From: Phoronis australis
Lineage: Eukaryota > Phoronida > Phoronidae
DNA: 64,000 bases
Reading direction: 5' to 3'
Assembly (NCBI GenBank): GCA_002633005.1
Contig: NMRA01000811.1
Location: 1-64,000, forward strand
Shown: piece after piece, positions 12,995-24,300 of the stretch
Layout: each line of letters starts with the position of its first letter
Position numbering within the stretch: the stretch's first letter is position 1
Notes under the pieces: model-generated
The model's database searches: none
The model's input: only the letters and a program-made list of their open reading frames with translations
Told to the model about the DNA's origin: nothing
Program-made: the position numbers and the translations under genes

Positions 12995-13555
12995 GGCAAC
13001 TGGCATATTTGATGACAAGTCCTTAGCCCGCTTCTTGAGAATTATTTCTCCAACAGGAAACAAGTGAAACTAGGCCAACACTCCAGTGAATGGGGCCAAG
13101 TATATAAGGGAGTACCTCAAGGATCCATCCTGGAACCCCTCATTCATTGTTCTCTTGAGTTGATGACATCTCTAAGTTCTTTGTCATGAAAAACGTGACT
13201 CCGATGACAGATCCGGACAACCGACTCTGAGTAGTCGGTTGTCCCGGCGGATCTCACCCGTTGTCTGACAAAAACCCACTCTCCGTTACTGAAACCCTAA
13301 GACAAGATAGTGAATCTCAACTGGTTCGCAATAAATGGCATGCAAACAAATTCCAAGACGTGAAATCTGCCGCATTAGTAGGGAAAAAATCAACACATTG
13401 TAAAACCCTCTCCAAATGTGAAATACCTTGTGAACCGAAAGTTAAACTAAGAATAGTCATTGATGACCAATCTAACTTTTGACTCCCATATTTCGGACAT
13501 TTGCAAAAGAGCCTCCACGGAACTCGATCAGTGGACACCACGGCCTAACGATAGG
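12995..13555 (+). pseudogene. Decayed LINE reverse transcriptase fragment (palm/thumb part)
   Basis: Read in shifting plus frames, the stretch gives NYFSNRKQ, then SSEWGQVYKGVPQGSIL, then VIDDQSNFDSHISDICKRAS. These are the usual pieces of a non-LTR reverse transcriptase: the GVPQGSILGP motif and the later (L)GVTIDDxLNFDxHI segment. The YADD-box region between them is lost; in its place is a perfect hairpin at about 13211-13243. There are frameshifts and stops throughout, so it is dead. Family cannot be set beyond a CR1/L2/Jockey-like LINE. Confidence 0.8.
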
Positions 13556-13835
13556 CCCTATGCCGGTAGACTTGCCATTTTTCAATGACTTCTTCATCCC
13601 ATGCGCGCACCCAGTCTTGAAAATGGCCGGGGGGCCTCGAATTTCTGTCGACGTGGACCTTTTGCTGACAAAACATTGGGAGGACTAAAAAAAAAGAAAA
13701 AAAAACACACACACACGGGTATACGTACCACCTTCGATCAGAACTGTGCGTCTACGTCTTTTTAGTGCACTTTTGTCACGTTTCAATCTCGGACTTTTTG
13801 TTTCTCTGAAGCGGACCATTTTGCCCACTTCGCCA

Positions 13836-13885
13836 AACTGGGGGGGGGGGCTGGAGTTCGAGCCCTCCGAGCCCCCCCCCCGGGT
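13836..13885. repeat. G-run and C-run inverted pair
   Basis: A run of about twelve G is followed some 20 bases later by a run of about eleven C. The strand could form a hairpin or a G-quadruplex. It belongs to a dispersed family with GCGCGCACCCAG and GGGGGGCCTC words, also seen at 13597 and 22208. Confidence 0.6.
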
Positions 13886-14109
13886 ACGCGCACTGATGCA
13901 TCCTTTCAAATTTCAACTACTGTCCCCTGATAATGGCATTTTTGCTCGAAAGAAAATACACTCAATCTGGAAAAACTTCAACTCGGAGCCCGGCTACGTT
14001 TTCACGCGGGTTACAACGACGACGTTAGCACGCACCAACTACTCTTACTAGTAACAAACCACCCCTTCATCTACACAAATTTCGACTTATTGCAGTATCT
14101 AAAATTCCG

Positions 14110-14575
14110 TGGCGAATCACCCAAGACACTTCACTTTTAAAGCCAAGCAAGAAAACAATTACTCCTTTTGCCGGCTACAGCAAGGTTTTAGATATTCCTC
14201 AAGTTAAATCTGTCAAATATGGTAAAAAATATTTTCGCTTCGAGGCTGCTCGGGTCTGGAACAGTCTACCGAATATGCTGCGCACAACAGAGTATTTCAC
14301 TATTTTCTTTTATGATTTATCTAGTTTATAGCATTTACACGGCATATGCACCTATCGTTTATGCTCATTAGACCCTAGTCATGCTTTGGGATTACGACAA
14401 CTTTTCTTTTATTTACAATTATATCTCTGTGTTATTCTCCACCAACTAAAGCTCCATTTTCTTTTGGCACGTTTTCTGTTAAATTTAATGTCGTAGTAAT
14501 AGCCCAACTGGCTAATGTTAATCTGTTCTCCAAACGACATTAAATAAAGATTCTTGATTCTTGAGTCGGTCGCCC
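14110..14575 (+). pseudogene. LINE 3' end fragment
   Basis: The plus frame reads PQVKSVKYGKKYFRFEAARV then WNSLPNMLRT, then the tract ends FYDLSSL and stop near 14330. The FRFEAARVWNSLP pattern is the usual C-terminus of LINE ORF2 proteins. The 3' tail ends in a short TTCTTGAT repeat just after AATAAAG, as many LINEs do. It is probably the same insertion as the reverse transcriptase piece at 12995-13555, interrupted by the G/C-rich stretch between. Confidence 0.75.
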
Positions 14576-14639
14576 GTGAGGGAGTCAGTGTCGGAGCGCG
14601 GGCCCTGAAAACGCGCTTGCGGGCGTTCTGTCGTTCGAG

Positions 14640-14850
14640 CAACTTTTCCAGATGTGAGGGGTTCTGAACGTGCGATAACACCTGGCTCTTCTGTTAACTG
14701 CCCAGCACAGTCGTTTGTCCCGCATGATAACAAGCAGGCCAATATTATCTAGCTCCCAGGCTTCAAAGCTAGGTTATTGAAACCTGGCAGAATGTATTGT
14801 CTTAACTTCTGTTGTAGTTGAGCGATTTTGGTGATTCACTAAACATGACA
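14640..14850. repeat. Dispersed repeat, partner of 6150-6370
   Basis: Collinear with the copy in the PIP4P intron; starts just after the LINE tail. Confidence 0.55.
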
Positions 14851-17800
14851 TTCGCGCCCAATCTGCCAAATGGAATCTGGGAGCCAGGGGGGGGGGCACT
14901 GGCCATGTTCTTGGGCCCCCTCTACGGAAGTCCGCCGCCACTGGCGTGCATGGCATTGGGACTGTAGCCCCACTTATTTTAGTGGTGCGTCGCCCATGCC
15001 CACGGGGTGGCACACACCATAGGCCGGGCTGGAAGCTATAGCCCCCCACCCCCCGGCGCATATACTCTGTCGCGGGCCCGCCGCACTATAGGCCCACAAT
15101 TGAAAATGACGGTGCGGACTTGCGGAATAAACTTATAGGATATCCTTTGAAATAAAAGAGCCGCCTGTGTTCCCTGTAAGGAAAATCGTATTTATCAAAA
15201 GGTTTTCAATTATATTTTTTTAATTTGGGATTTTGTGTTAGAGCATCGAACTGCCCATTTGAACTTAAGTCGAAAAGTTTACTCACTAATCAATTCTTAA
15301 CCGTCCAGCCGAACTATGCTGAGGTGCCACTTTATGACTTCAACACGCAGACTCCATTTTTACTATCCCCCCCATTGACCCTCCATTTTACCCTCACACA
15401 TACCCTCCATTCCACACAGTGATCTCCCACCCATTTCAGCAGTTCCCTGGAGTCGTATCCCGGCCTCTCTTTCGTCGGCCAAGGCCGGCGCCTCTCAGCC
15501 AGTGCATGGAGATGCGCTCGACCCCAGCGTATCAAACCTCTGGAGTACATACCGATATCACGGTCCACTTTGTTCAGATAAAAATAGTCTCCTTAGGCAA
15601 GCCGGGGCCATGCCCGGCAGCGTAAAAGTTGCGACTGAGTCGTGGCCAAGCAGGTTACGTAAGTTAGTCACTCTGAGCTGCCGGCAAGCGTTCTTTACTG
15701 GTAGACACAATGCACTTGCCTTGTACAGGGTCTCACCGTATAGTGGCTCATTCGAAACCGGTGGTCTTTACACAAAAAAGTCGAGTCTCCAAATGGTATC
15801 AGAACCAACCGATAGAAATAACACAATAATGTTGACTTGTAACTGAGCCAATCAAACCCACCCTCAGCGCCGTAATGCTCAGGGCCCCTCAACAGATACA
15901 AAGCTGAGTTGCTCTTCATCATATAAGAGACGTTCCAACAAAAATAGTCTTCTTTTTCTATACACGGGCATATTCTCTCGTTAATTAACGGCGAGACCCA
16001 TGTGCCTCGATCCCTAACACTCAAAACACAATGACCACGGGTTCCGAGCCACTGCCGCCGGGGCCGGGATAGCAATCGTTCAGTGTGTCAAGAATTGAAA
16101 AAATCGCAAGTCTAAAATTACAACACAAAGCTATGTTCTCGATCTCCTGTCTGTATTTCACGGACGAATAATTTGAATTTATCACCAGACAGACCCCAAA
16201 CTCAAGCGACCGAACTTGGTAAATTAGCCTAAAGTACGTACCTAACTTTGTAGCCAGCATAGGATACGGTACTTTCAAAAACCTAAAAATCTGTGACAGC
16301 GAAATAAAACAATAACTCTATATATTTGTAAGGGGTTTTCATCGAATTTTGATTATTTATTGGTGCAAAACGACGAATTCAAGCAATAAGCTGACACCAG
16401 TAAGCGTGTTGTGAAGTGCTGAACAGAACGCATTCGAACCTCTGACGTCATTGGTTAATTTCAACACCTCCGTCTGCCGTCAGGTAAAAGAGCTGTCCTT
16501 GCTGTTATCGAGTGGAACTACTCGATCTAAATTGATACAAACTAAGTTATTTTTTGGGGGGCATTTTCATTTAAAACAGCAGATTTTTATGCCCCTCAAG
16601 CGTAACAACGTTTAGCAAGAGGTGGCGCTACATATATTGTCTCTTTAGCCATCACAAGCCCACTTAACTTCGAGTTTGTCTCCCTGCATGGTGATGCACA
16701 ATGTTTGTTGCATTGCTATGTAGAAATTATTATGCAACACATTATAATCCCTCATACAACAATATTAACTCTCACAGTTTAGGAAACAAAAATCTGTTTT
16801 GATTTAAAAAATAGCTGCTTTTCATCAGTAAAATGTTATTTTCCTGGCTGGTAAACATTCAACAAGCACAAAGTTGGTGATTTTTCTAACACACCACTAT
16901 CACACACACACAGGGAGTAAGATGAATATGAAAAACAATACGCCTAGCATGATTTTTTATTTATTCAATATATTTTAATACACAATTTTAAGCACAGCAG
17001 AGCAATATTAGATAAATATGATGATATTCTAACGGCACAGAATCATAGCTGAAACAACAACAGTGAACGAATGTTTACATATAGTTAGTAACAAGTTGTA
17101 AATAAACAGACTGGCCATGTTATGACAATTCTTCGTTTATTTAGCACACATTAGTATGGCCAACAAGTAAAACTCTATTTTCGCTAAAATTTCGTCGAAA
17201 AAGTGAAGACTAAGAACATTTCAGTCCGGACTGTGGTGTGCAGATGTCATAAAACAACATTTGCTAAAGTTCCCATTCTTTACGGAAAGATAATCAGCCT
17301 TTGAAAAATGGAGAAATGGCCATTTTGGAAATTATTTTTGTGCAAAATAAGTGAGATAATTACTGTAATCACACTCAATTAATAAACAAATTTCATCATA
17401 TGAATATTATTTCACTGGGCCCACTTAAAAGTGAGAACCTTGAGCAAAACTCGACACATCCAAAAATCACACGTTGATAAACAATACAATAATAGTTGCA
17501 ACAATGTTGACATTTCCCCCTCAAACAAATTAAGCTTGAAGCAGTAGATGAACACGGAAACTTGTATTTGTTTTCGTAAAAGGCTACCAAACCAGGTTTT
17601 GGAATATTACCAGACATTGAAAACGATTTTCCACAGAGTTCTCTAAAACAAATAATGCTCTGTAACCCTCAAGAACTGCCCTCACAAAGTTTAGGATAGA
17701 ATTTAAAAACTCCTCACAAAGTCTGCTAAATATACACGTATGACCTACGCTTTAGGCGAGTTACACAACAACTGTACGGAAAGACCTCACACCAAGAACC

Positions 17801-17946
17801 ATAATATCCAATTTGTGACTCAGAGAATTTGCATTTTTACATGAATCCTGTTTTAATACCCAAACTGGATACCAAAGATGAATTAGCGGGTGACACAAGA
17901 GGAATGGTTGAAATCAGCAAAACATGGTTTAGTATCCTTCTAATAT

Positions 17947-20900
17947 TTAGTTGGTCTTTACTTTGTCGTCGTCCCTGTAAGCACTGCTAAAGATCATAGT
18001 GAAGAGCAGTAAGACAGGAATGAAGAAGTACGGGCAATAGATGGCGACGAGGGTCAGCCTCTCTTTCATGGTCGATGGTCCGTTGTCACCGAAGTCATGA
18101 AAGATGAAGTGGGATAAGATTGGGACCAACGTTGTGGCCACATGTGCCGCATATACAATGGCCGGGATACGAATCCACTTGCACCCACCTGCAAAACACG
18201 AATTAAAATGTGAGACCGCATGCACGCAATTCAAATGAATTGGGATACGTAAGAGTTCTGTCACCGTACTCTGCATTCTCCCTACGTGTACTCAGATGTG
18301 GTGTTGCTCAATGTTTGAAAAGTTTTTCACCACGTCGGAAATCTTGAAAAGTTCTGAACTGTGTTTATAATTTGATAGCATGAAACCAGGAAACATAAGC
18401 ATTTTTCTGGTACGGCAAGATATGTTTTTGGAACAAACTGTATGTGAAAGTAGCAAACTAAATACTTTGCTCAAGGTTCTCATTTGTAATCAGAAAACTG
18501 ACTTTTGATTTCGACCGAATAGTGGTACATTTATGGAGTCTTTCTTGTGTTCGTTTCGCAACAGTAGAGATAATTGCTGGTCGTGGAAACAACGTGATAG
18601 TTTGTTCCTGCCACACCAGACTTGACAAGTTCCTGACGGGTCACTTTATGAGATGAAGATGTGCTCAAGTCATAACATGCAGTCCGCTCTTTCCAAACCT
18701 ACTTCTCGTATCAATGAGGAACAATTTGAGATCAGTTTTAGTGCCATAGGCAGACATAATCCAAGTCAAAAGTTTGTTTCTTTGACGGATCATGCATTTT
18801 ATGACGGCTTTAAGGTGCCAACAGTGCAGCAATGGCAAACCATTCCAATGAAGGTGAACAAGGAATGCACATGACACCCATTTTCCACAAGTGGACCACA
18901 AGTGTTTTTGGGAAACCCTACAAACTGTAGAAATTTTCAATCGTGGCCAGGAAATTTTTACGACAAAAAAGGTCCGTGGGCCTGTTTGCGGAAATTCAAG
19001 GCACACGCAAAATGTTTAAACTGATCCACATTGCTTCTCATTCCCATTTACAAGTATGTCCATAGTTGGTTTAATTGAGCTCATTAGTAAATGTCATTTA
19101 CATATTCGAAACAAATGAAATAGCTGTTTTAAATCGTTAAAAATGTCAAAAAATTTTGAGCTGAGACTTCAAATCCACAAAGGACAAGTACCTTTGTAAA
19201 ACGCATAACTCGCCACAAAGAAGAACGGAAACTGAAGAGTCAGTTCACAAACGACAAAACTTGTCATCCAATAGGGGCCGTCACTGAACAAAACATCCTT
19301 CATTTGGTCACAGTAGCTGGCAGCAATGTCTTTGAGCTGGAAGATGAAAGCAATTATGAACAGTTCTCAACAGGAAAAGGGGTGTAGGGTTATGACAATT
19401 CAGATAAAGCTTAAGTGTTACAAATATTTTTTACAACACTTTGTTATAAAAATTACCAGAATTAACACAAATTAAGCTGATAAGTTAAATCATGATAACT
19501 TTATTAGATGTCTCCAGACCAAGAGAATTTTCTCTCAAAATCAGGAGAATGAGTTGCTTTGTGAGTGACAGCTTCTCTGCGAAATGGGGAAATTTCATTG
19601 TTCACGTTAACTCCATATAGCAGTTGTTTATTCTATACGAGATACGAGAATGGTCCCTCCTGAGGTGTGCGTGCGTGATTGAATGGATGTACTTGTTAGT
19701 TTGTTTGTTTTTTGTACTTCTTTACAAATGATAATAAAAACCTGACAAAAAAATACAATTCTCAACAGAAGTGCAGGGTTATATAACAATTCAGATAAAG
19801 CTTTAACATTACAAATATTTTCAAAGCACTTTGTTATGAAATTACGATAAAAGATACCAATTAGGCTGGTTAGTTAAATCATGATAACTTTATTAGGAGA
19901 ATGTCTCCAGACCACGAGAATTTTCTCTCAAAATCAGGAGAATTCATTCGATCTATTAGGAAACCAGGCCATTCAATGGTATTGAGTAGTTGGACAATGC
20001 ATCTCTACATAAACCGGTGTTGCCGTCTCCCCTTGGTATCTCAGAAGTTGATCTGAGCTCCTTGTGTGGTACAGAGCAATTATCGCATTAGCGATGTATG
20101 CACGGCAATAAAATACTGGCTGAAATAAATTGAAATATCAAGGACAGGAGTTGTAGTTTTCATTTGTAATGTGTTTGACTTATGAAATTGAATTCCTCAT
20201 GCAAAGTTAGTGCAGAATACTTCCTTTGTGGAAGAAAGACAATAAAAACTAGCCAAAATGCAAAGGCGGCGCATTATAGGGGGCTGCGGAGGGGCCATAG
20301 CCCCACTTTTTTCAGTGCTGCGCCACCCATGAAAAGCTGCCATAGGTTTTTATTTTTTGACAACAGTTTTGAGTCAATGCATGTTTACATAAAGTATTGA
20401 ATCAGCATTGTAGATAACTAGCGTTTGCCTCATGATATCGGACAAAAGAACAAGTCTGGTGCTTAACGAAAGAAAAAATGATATCAGGCCTCTGAAAACC
20501 GGTGTCATCTGGTATACGGACTAAAAGGGAGTATTTTAATGTCGAAAAAACCTTATGTTGTAGTGACGGACTACCAGAGTTGGCAAGCAGGCAACTCTGG
20601 AGGGCACAAGTCCTTCCCTTGCAAACTGACTCATTTCCTGAAGCCCCTAAATTCACTTCACAGCCAACGGCAACGCTGTGCTGCATCTGGCACTGCCTGG
20701 CCAGCTCAGCCCGGAGGCCTTAGGCTTCTGTCTGCTATTTTCTGCCATTCTGGCTTCCGGACAGTCTCAACAAGTCGTTATCACAATTAAAATTGTAATG
20801 ACAACAATTACAGAACTGTTGAAATTACTACCAATTACTCACCACGGTTGGATAAAGCCATCCTGGTAACAAAATCTGAGAGTCAAATAATATTGTTATA

Positions 20901-20953
20901 AATATATGGGAAAAGAAATACAGGAAGAACACAAAGTCCAAAACCCGCGCCAT
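17947..20953 (-). CDS. TMEM97: TMEM97, sigma intracellular receptor 2 (EXPERA family), complete
   Basis: Three exons join in phase: 20953-20843, 19336-19192 and 18188-17947, with TAA at 17949-17947. They give 165 residues against 176 in human. TMEM97 is a four-helix endoplasmic reticulum and lysosome membrane protein that binds NPC1 and sterols and is the sigma-2 receptor. Family landmarks are seen: helix 1 with SHIFITILFDSQILLP, the CELTLQFPFFFVASYAFYKG stretch, GCKWIRIPAIVY, and ERLTLVAIYCPYFFIPVLLL. Asp24 and Glu68 match human Asp29 and Glu73 of the ligand pocket. The C-terminus is short and charged (DDDKVKTN) where the human protein has a lysine-rich tail. The gene is head-to-head with the MsrA gene, start codons 350 bp apart. 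Confidence 0.95.
19370..19950. repeat. Direct repeat of about 180 bp in TMEM97 intron 1
   Basis: Copies at about 19370-19555 and 19765-19950 share ATTCAGATAAAGCTT, ACACTTTGTTAT and AATCATGATAACTTTATTAG, then CAGACCA.GAGAATTTTCTC. The offset is near 395 bp, so it is a partial tandem duplication or the two ends of a small element. The segment in between carries the inverted copy of the 9590-9715 repeat. Confidence 0.8.
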
Positions 20954-21303
20954 ATTCTCGGACGGAAGTTGACCTTCAATTTGTCGATAGATGTCGTGAA
21001 TGAACTGCTCAAAATGGTTTACTGGTTCCCGCTACAGAAGTAGCCGTTAATCTGCATAGCAACTCTGGTACCCGTGGTAGATTATAGGGTAAGTTCTAAA
21101 TCTACCGCGGACACCAGAGAACATTTGTCTTCGCTGGTTCCCCTGTTGCGTGAAGGTATAACGTTACAGCGCCACTAGCGATAGAAAGGAAAACCATTTT
21201 ACATAACATTCGGAGACGTCATCCTGAATGAGTCGGCAGATTTTTCGACAAATACTTCGACCATTCTTCTCTTTCTCAGTTCAGCAGGTGAGGTTTTGAT
21301 GCA
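20954..21303. promoter_or_regulatory. Shared promoter interval of TMEM97 (minus) and MsrA (plus)
   Basis: 350 bp separate the two divergent start codons, so both 5'UTRs and promoters must fit here unless there are upstream non-coding exons. No TATA box stands out. An inverted repeat with 21-bp arms (18 matched) lies at 21063-21083 and 21099-21119. Confidence 0.6.
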
Positions 21304-24300
21304 ATGGGCATCTCTGAATCAATTGTAAGTATTTAAAACTTCCTTTGGTTAAATACAGTTATGGCAAACTGAAAAAGCGAGCTTCAAATTTTACACACCC
21401 AGAGTCAGACCACCACATTCCACACTCCACAGTCAGGGCTCAGCCTCAGACTGGCTGTGACATGATTCTGTGACAAAACTTGCTTGCTTGAAATTCTTTG
21501 GCATTTTATGACATTTTGAAAATTCTGTGACAAAATGTGAGCCACTTAGTTAGTGTTTTGTTGGGTTTGCAGTTATTTTATGCTGCATCAAGTGGTGGTT
21601 CTTTTTGACTTTTGTGACATAACATTCATTACAAAGTTGATGTTACTTATAATACTTATATAGGCCTGTCAGTAGATGCAAAAAGCACCAAAATATCTGT
21701 GACAGTTGAGACTGTTGCAGCCCAAACTGATGCCCATGCCAAACTGATTTGGCGCATTTGAATTCATTGGGCACAGGTTGATGAGGCAAACTGTAGCTAC
21801 CATAAATTCTCAAATTATTGCCAGTAATTTAATAAATAGGTTATTTTAATGGTTATTAGAACTGAAATTGACGACAATGAGTGCGAGGTAGTGCACAACA
21901 GTTGCTCCATGACATTTCCTCCATGTGATTAATCCATATGACCGGCATACATGAGCACTCATTGTCATCAACGTTAATTTCCATTCTGATAAGCGTCAAA
22001 AAGTCCACGAACCACTGGCAATAATTTGAAAACTTAAGTAGCTTCAGTTTGCCACATACAGGCATAAGTTTGGCTTGACAACCCGTGCCAAATTGAACTG
22101 ATTTGGTGCAGGCATCAGTTTGGGCTGCAACAGAGACTTCCCTGTGACTGAGGATATGGGAAGATCTGAATTATTGCTGAGGAACGGTCATGCTTGATCA
22201 TTTCCATGCGCGCACCCAGGGGGGCTCGGGGGCCTCAAACGAGCATGATTTCATGTGCCAGGCATGGTCACAAGCACTGCAGAACAAAGCTGTCATTGAC
22301 AATGTGAGTTTTCATTGGAAGTTATTACGTATCATTGCTGCTCTCATGTCATCTAAGCTTTAAATTGTCGGAGTTTATACACATTCATTGCATTCTCTGC
22401 AGATCCAGCCTTCCAGCATGCCTCTGTATGAACCTGATGTCACGACAAAGAAAGCCACGCTTGCTCTCAGCTGATTCTGGTTTCCCGAGGCACAGTTTGG
22501 CTGTGCCCCGGGAGTTATCCGCACTCGGGTAGGGTTCACAGGCGGATCGACAGAGTTCCCCACCTACCATAACCTGTAAGTCTGTGTTTGCGCGTTTAAA
22601 CGCGCTTGAGCCAAAGCAACCCTAGTCATTCTTTAGAACAATTAAAGAGACATTCTACGCCATGTTGAGTGAAAAAATTCTACTTCAGGCTTAAATAAAT
22701 TTTGCCATTATCCCTGGCTATTATGTATTCTAAACTACTCTTTTTATAGAGCGGATCACACAGAGACAGTTGAAATTGAGTTTGACCCCTCACAGACGAG
22801 CTATGATAAATTACTGGATCTTTTCTGGAAGAACCACAACTCCACACAATGTATGTCACGTCAGTACATGTCGGCCATCTTTTATCATGATGACGAGCAG
22901 AAGAAACTAGCAGAGGAGAGTATGAAATCGGAACAGAGAAAGAAGGCAAAGACTATCGTAACCAAAATTCTGCCAGCAAAGAAGTTCTATGATGCTGAAG
23001 AGTAAGCTTTCCACATAACATGCTATGAACATTCCCACTAAATAAGATTGGTCCTAACCCCGGTCGTCAAGGTAAACGGTGGGGTATGGAAAATTGAACT
23101 AGACCGTATTTATCCACCTTGGCTGAGTCGCGCTCGGCTCACGATCAAAGGGATGCTGCCAAGCTGCTCTATTCATCGAGTCACGAGCGAGGATAATTGG
23201 CTTCGCTCATGCGGATATGATCAGCTGATTACAATCTACCTAGGAGACTGTACTTTTTATGGAGAGAGTTACAAGTAGTTTTTATTGTAATATTTGAAAA
23301 GAGGAGCGAAAACAAATATGAGTACAACTTTGAATTTTTCAAATCGGCCCAGGATAAGAGATTTTGCAACACAGCAACACTCACGATTACTTTCAATCGG
23401 CGCGCACGAATACAAAAATATAGGACCCAAGTTATTTAGATTTTGGAACACATGCATTGCAATATTCAAAATANNNNNNNNNNNNNNNNNNNNNNNNNNN
23501 NNNNNNNNNNNNNNNNNNNNNNNNNNNNNNNNNNNNNNNNNNNNNNNNNNNNNNNNNNNNNNNNNNNNNNNNNNNNNNNNNNNNNNNNNNNNNNNNNNNN
23601 NNNNNNNNNNNNNNNNNNNNNNNNNNNNNNNNNNTGTAAATCAGAAAAGTGTACAGGAAACTATGAACTGTGGAATGCGCATGCTCACATATATAAACAG
23701 CATACGGGGCTTTCACAATTTCTGAATGAAAAACACCAGTGTCCTGGGGTGAGTACACTCTCCTTGCGCAGCCTAGCCGTAGCTTATTTTAGGCGATTGA
23801 GTACACCCGACGCATTTTAATAGGATAATAGGCTTGTCGGCTGACCTCGCCTAGCGCAGGATAAGGGTTAAGTTGTCAGAGTTTATACACATTCATTGCA
23901 TTCTCTGCAGATCCAGCCTTCCACCATGCCTCTGTATGAACCTGATGTCATGACAAAGAAAGCCACGCTTGCTCTCAGCTGATTCTGGTTTCCCGAGGCA
24001 CAGTTTGGCTGTGCCCCGGGAGTTATCCGCACTCGGGTAGGGTTCACAGGCGGATCGACAGAGTTCCCCACCTACCATAACCTGTAAGTCTGTGTTTGTG
24101 CTTTTAAAGGCGCTTGAGCCAAAGCAACCCTAGTCATTCTTTAGAACAATTAAAGAGACATTCTACGCCATGTTGAGTGAAAAAATTCTACTTCAAACTT
24201 TAATAAATTTTGCCATTATCCCTGGCATGACTATTGTATTCTTAATAATAAAGGTCAGTGCATCACTATTAAGTATTCTAAACTACTCTTTTTATAGAGC

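Larger units (their letters stand above)
12738..17946. other. Gene-poor interval between PIP4P and TMEM97
   Basis: No host exon was recognised here. It holds the PIP4P upstream region (12738 to about 12850), LINE debris, G/C-rich dispersed repeats with runs such as a G-run at 13841 and a C-run at 13870, and a GCCCC-rich family (14930-15065, also 20270-20350). Unassigned sequence fills 15430-16300. The TMEM97 3'UTR should occupy the right end. Confidence 0.6.

Noticed and set aside
22482-22575. Treating the MsrA TGA as a pseudogene mutation
   Set aside because: The rest of the frame, all splice sites and the TGA itself are intact in both copies, and a SECIS candidate follows.
23294-23820. Open frames crossing the N gap
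   Set aside because: They are open only because N is not read as a stop codon.
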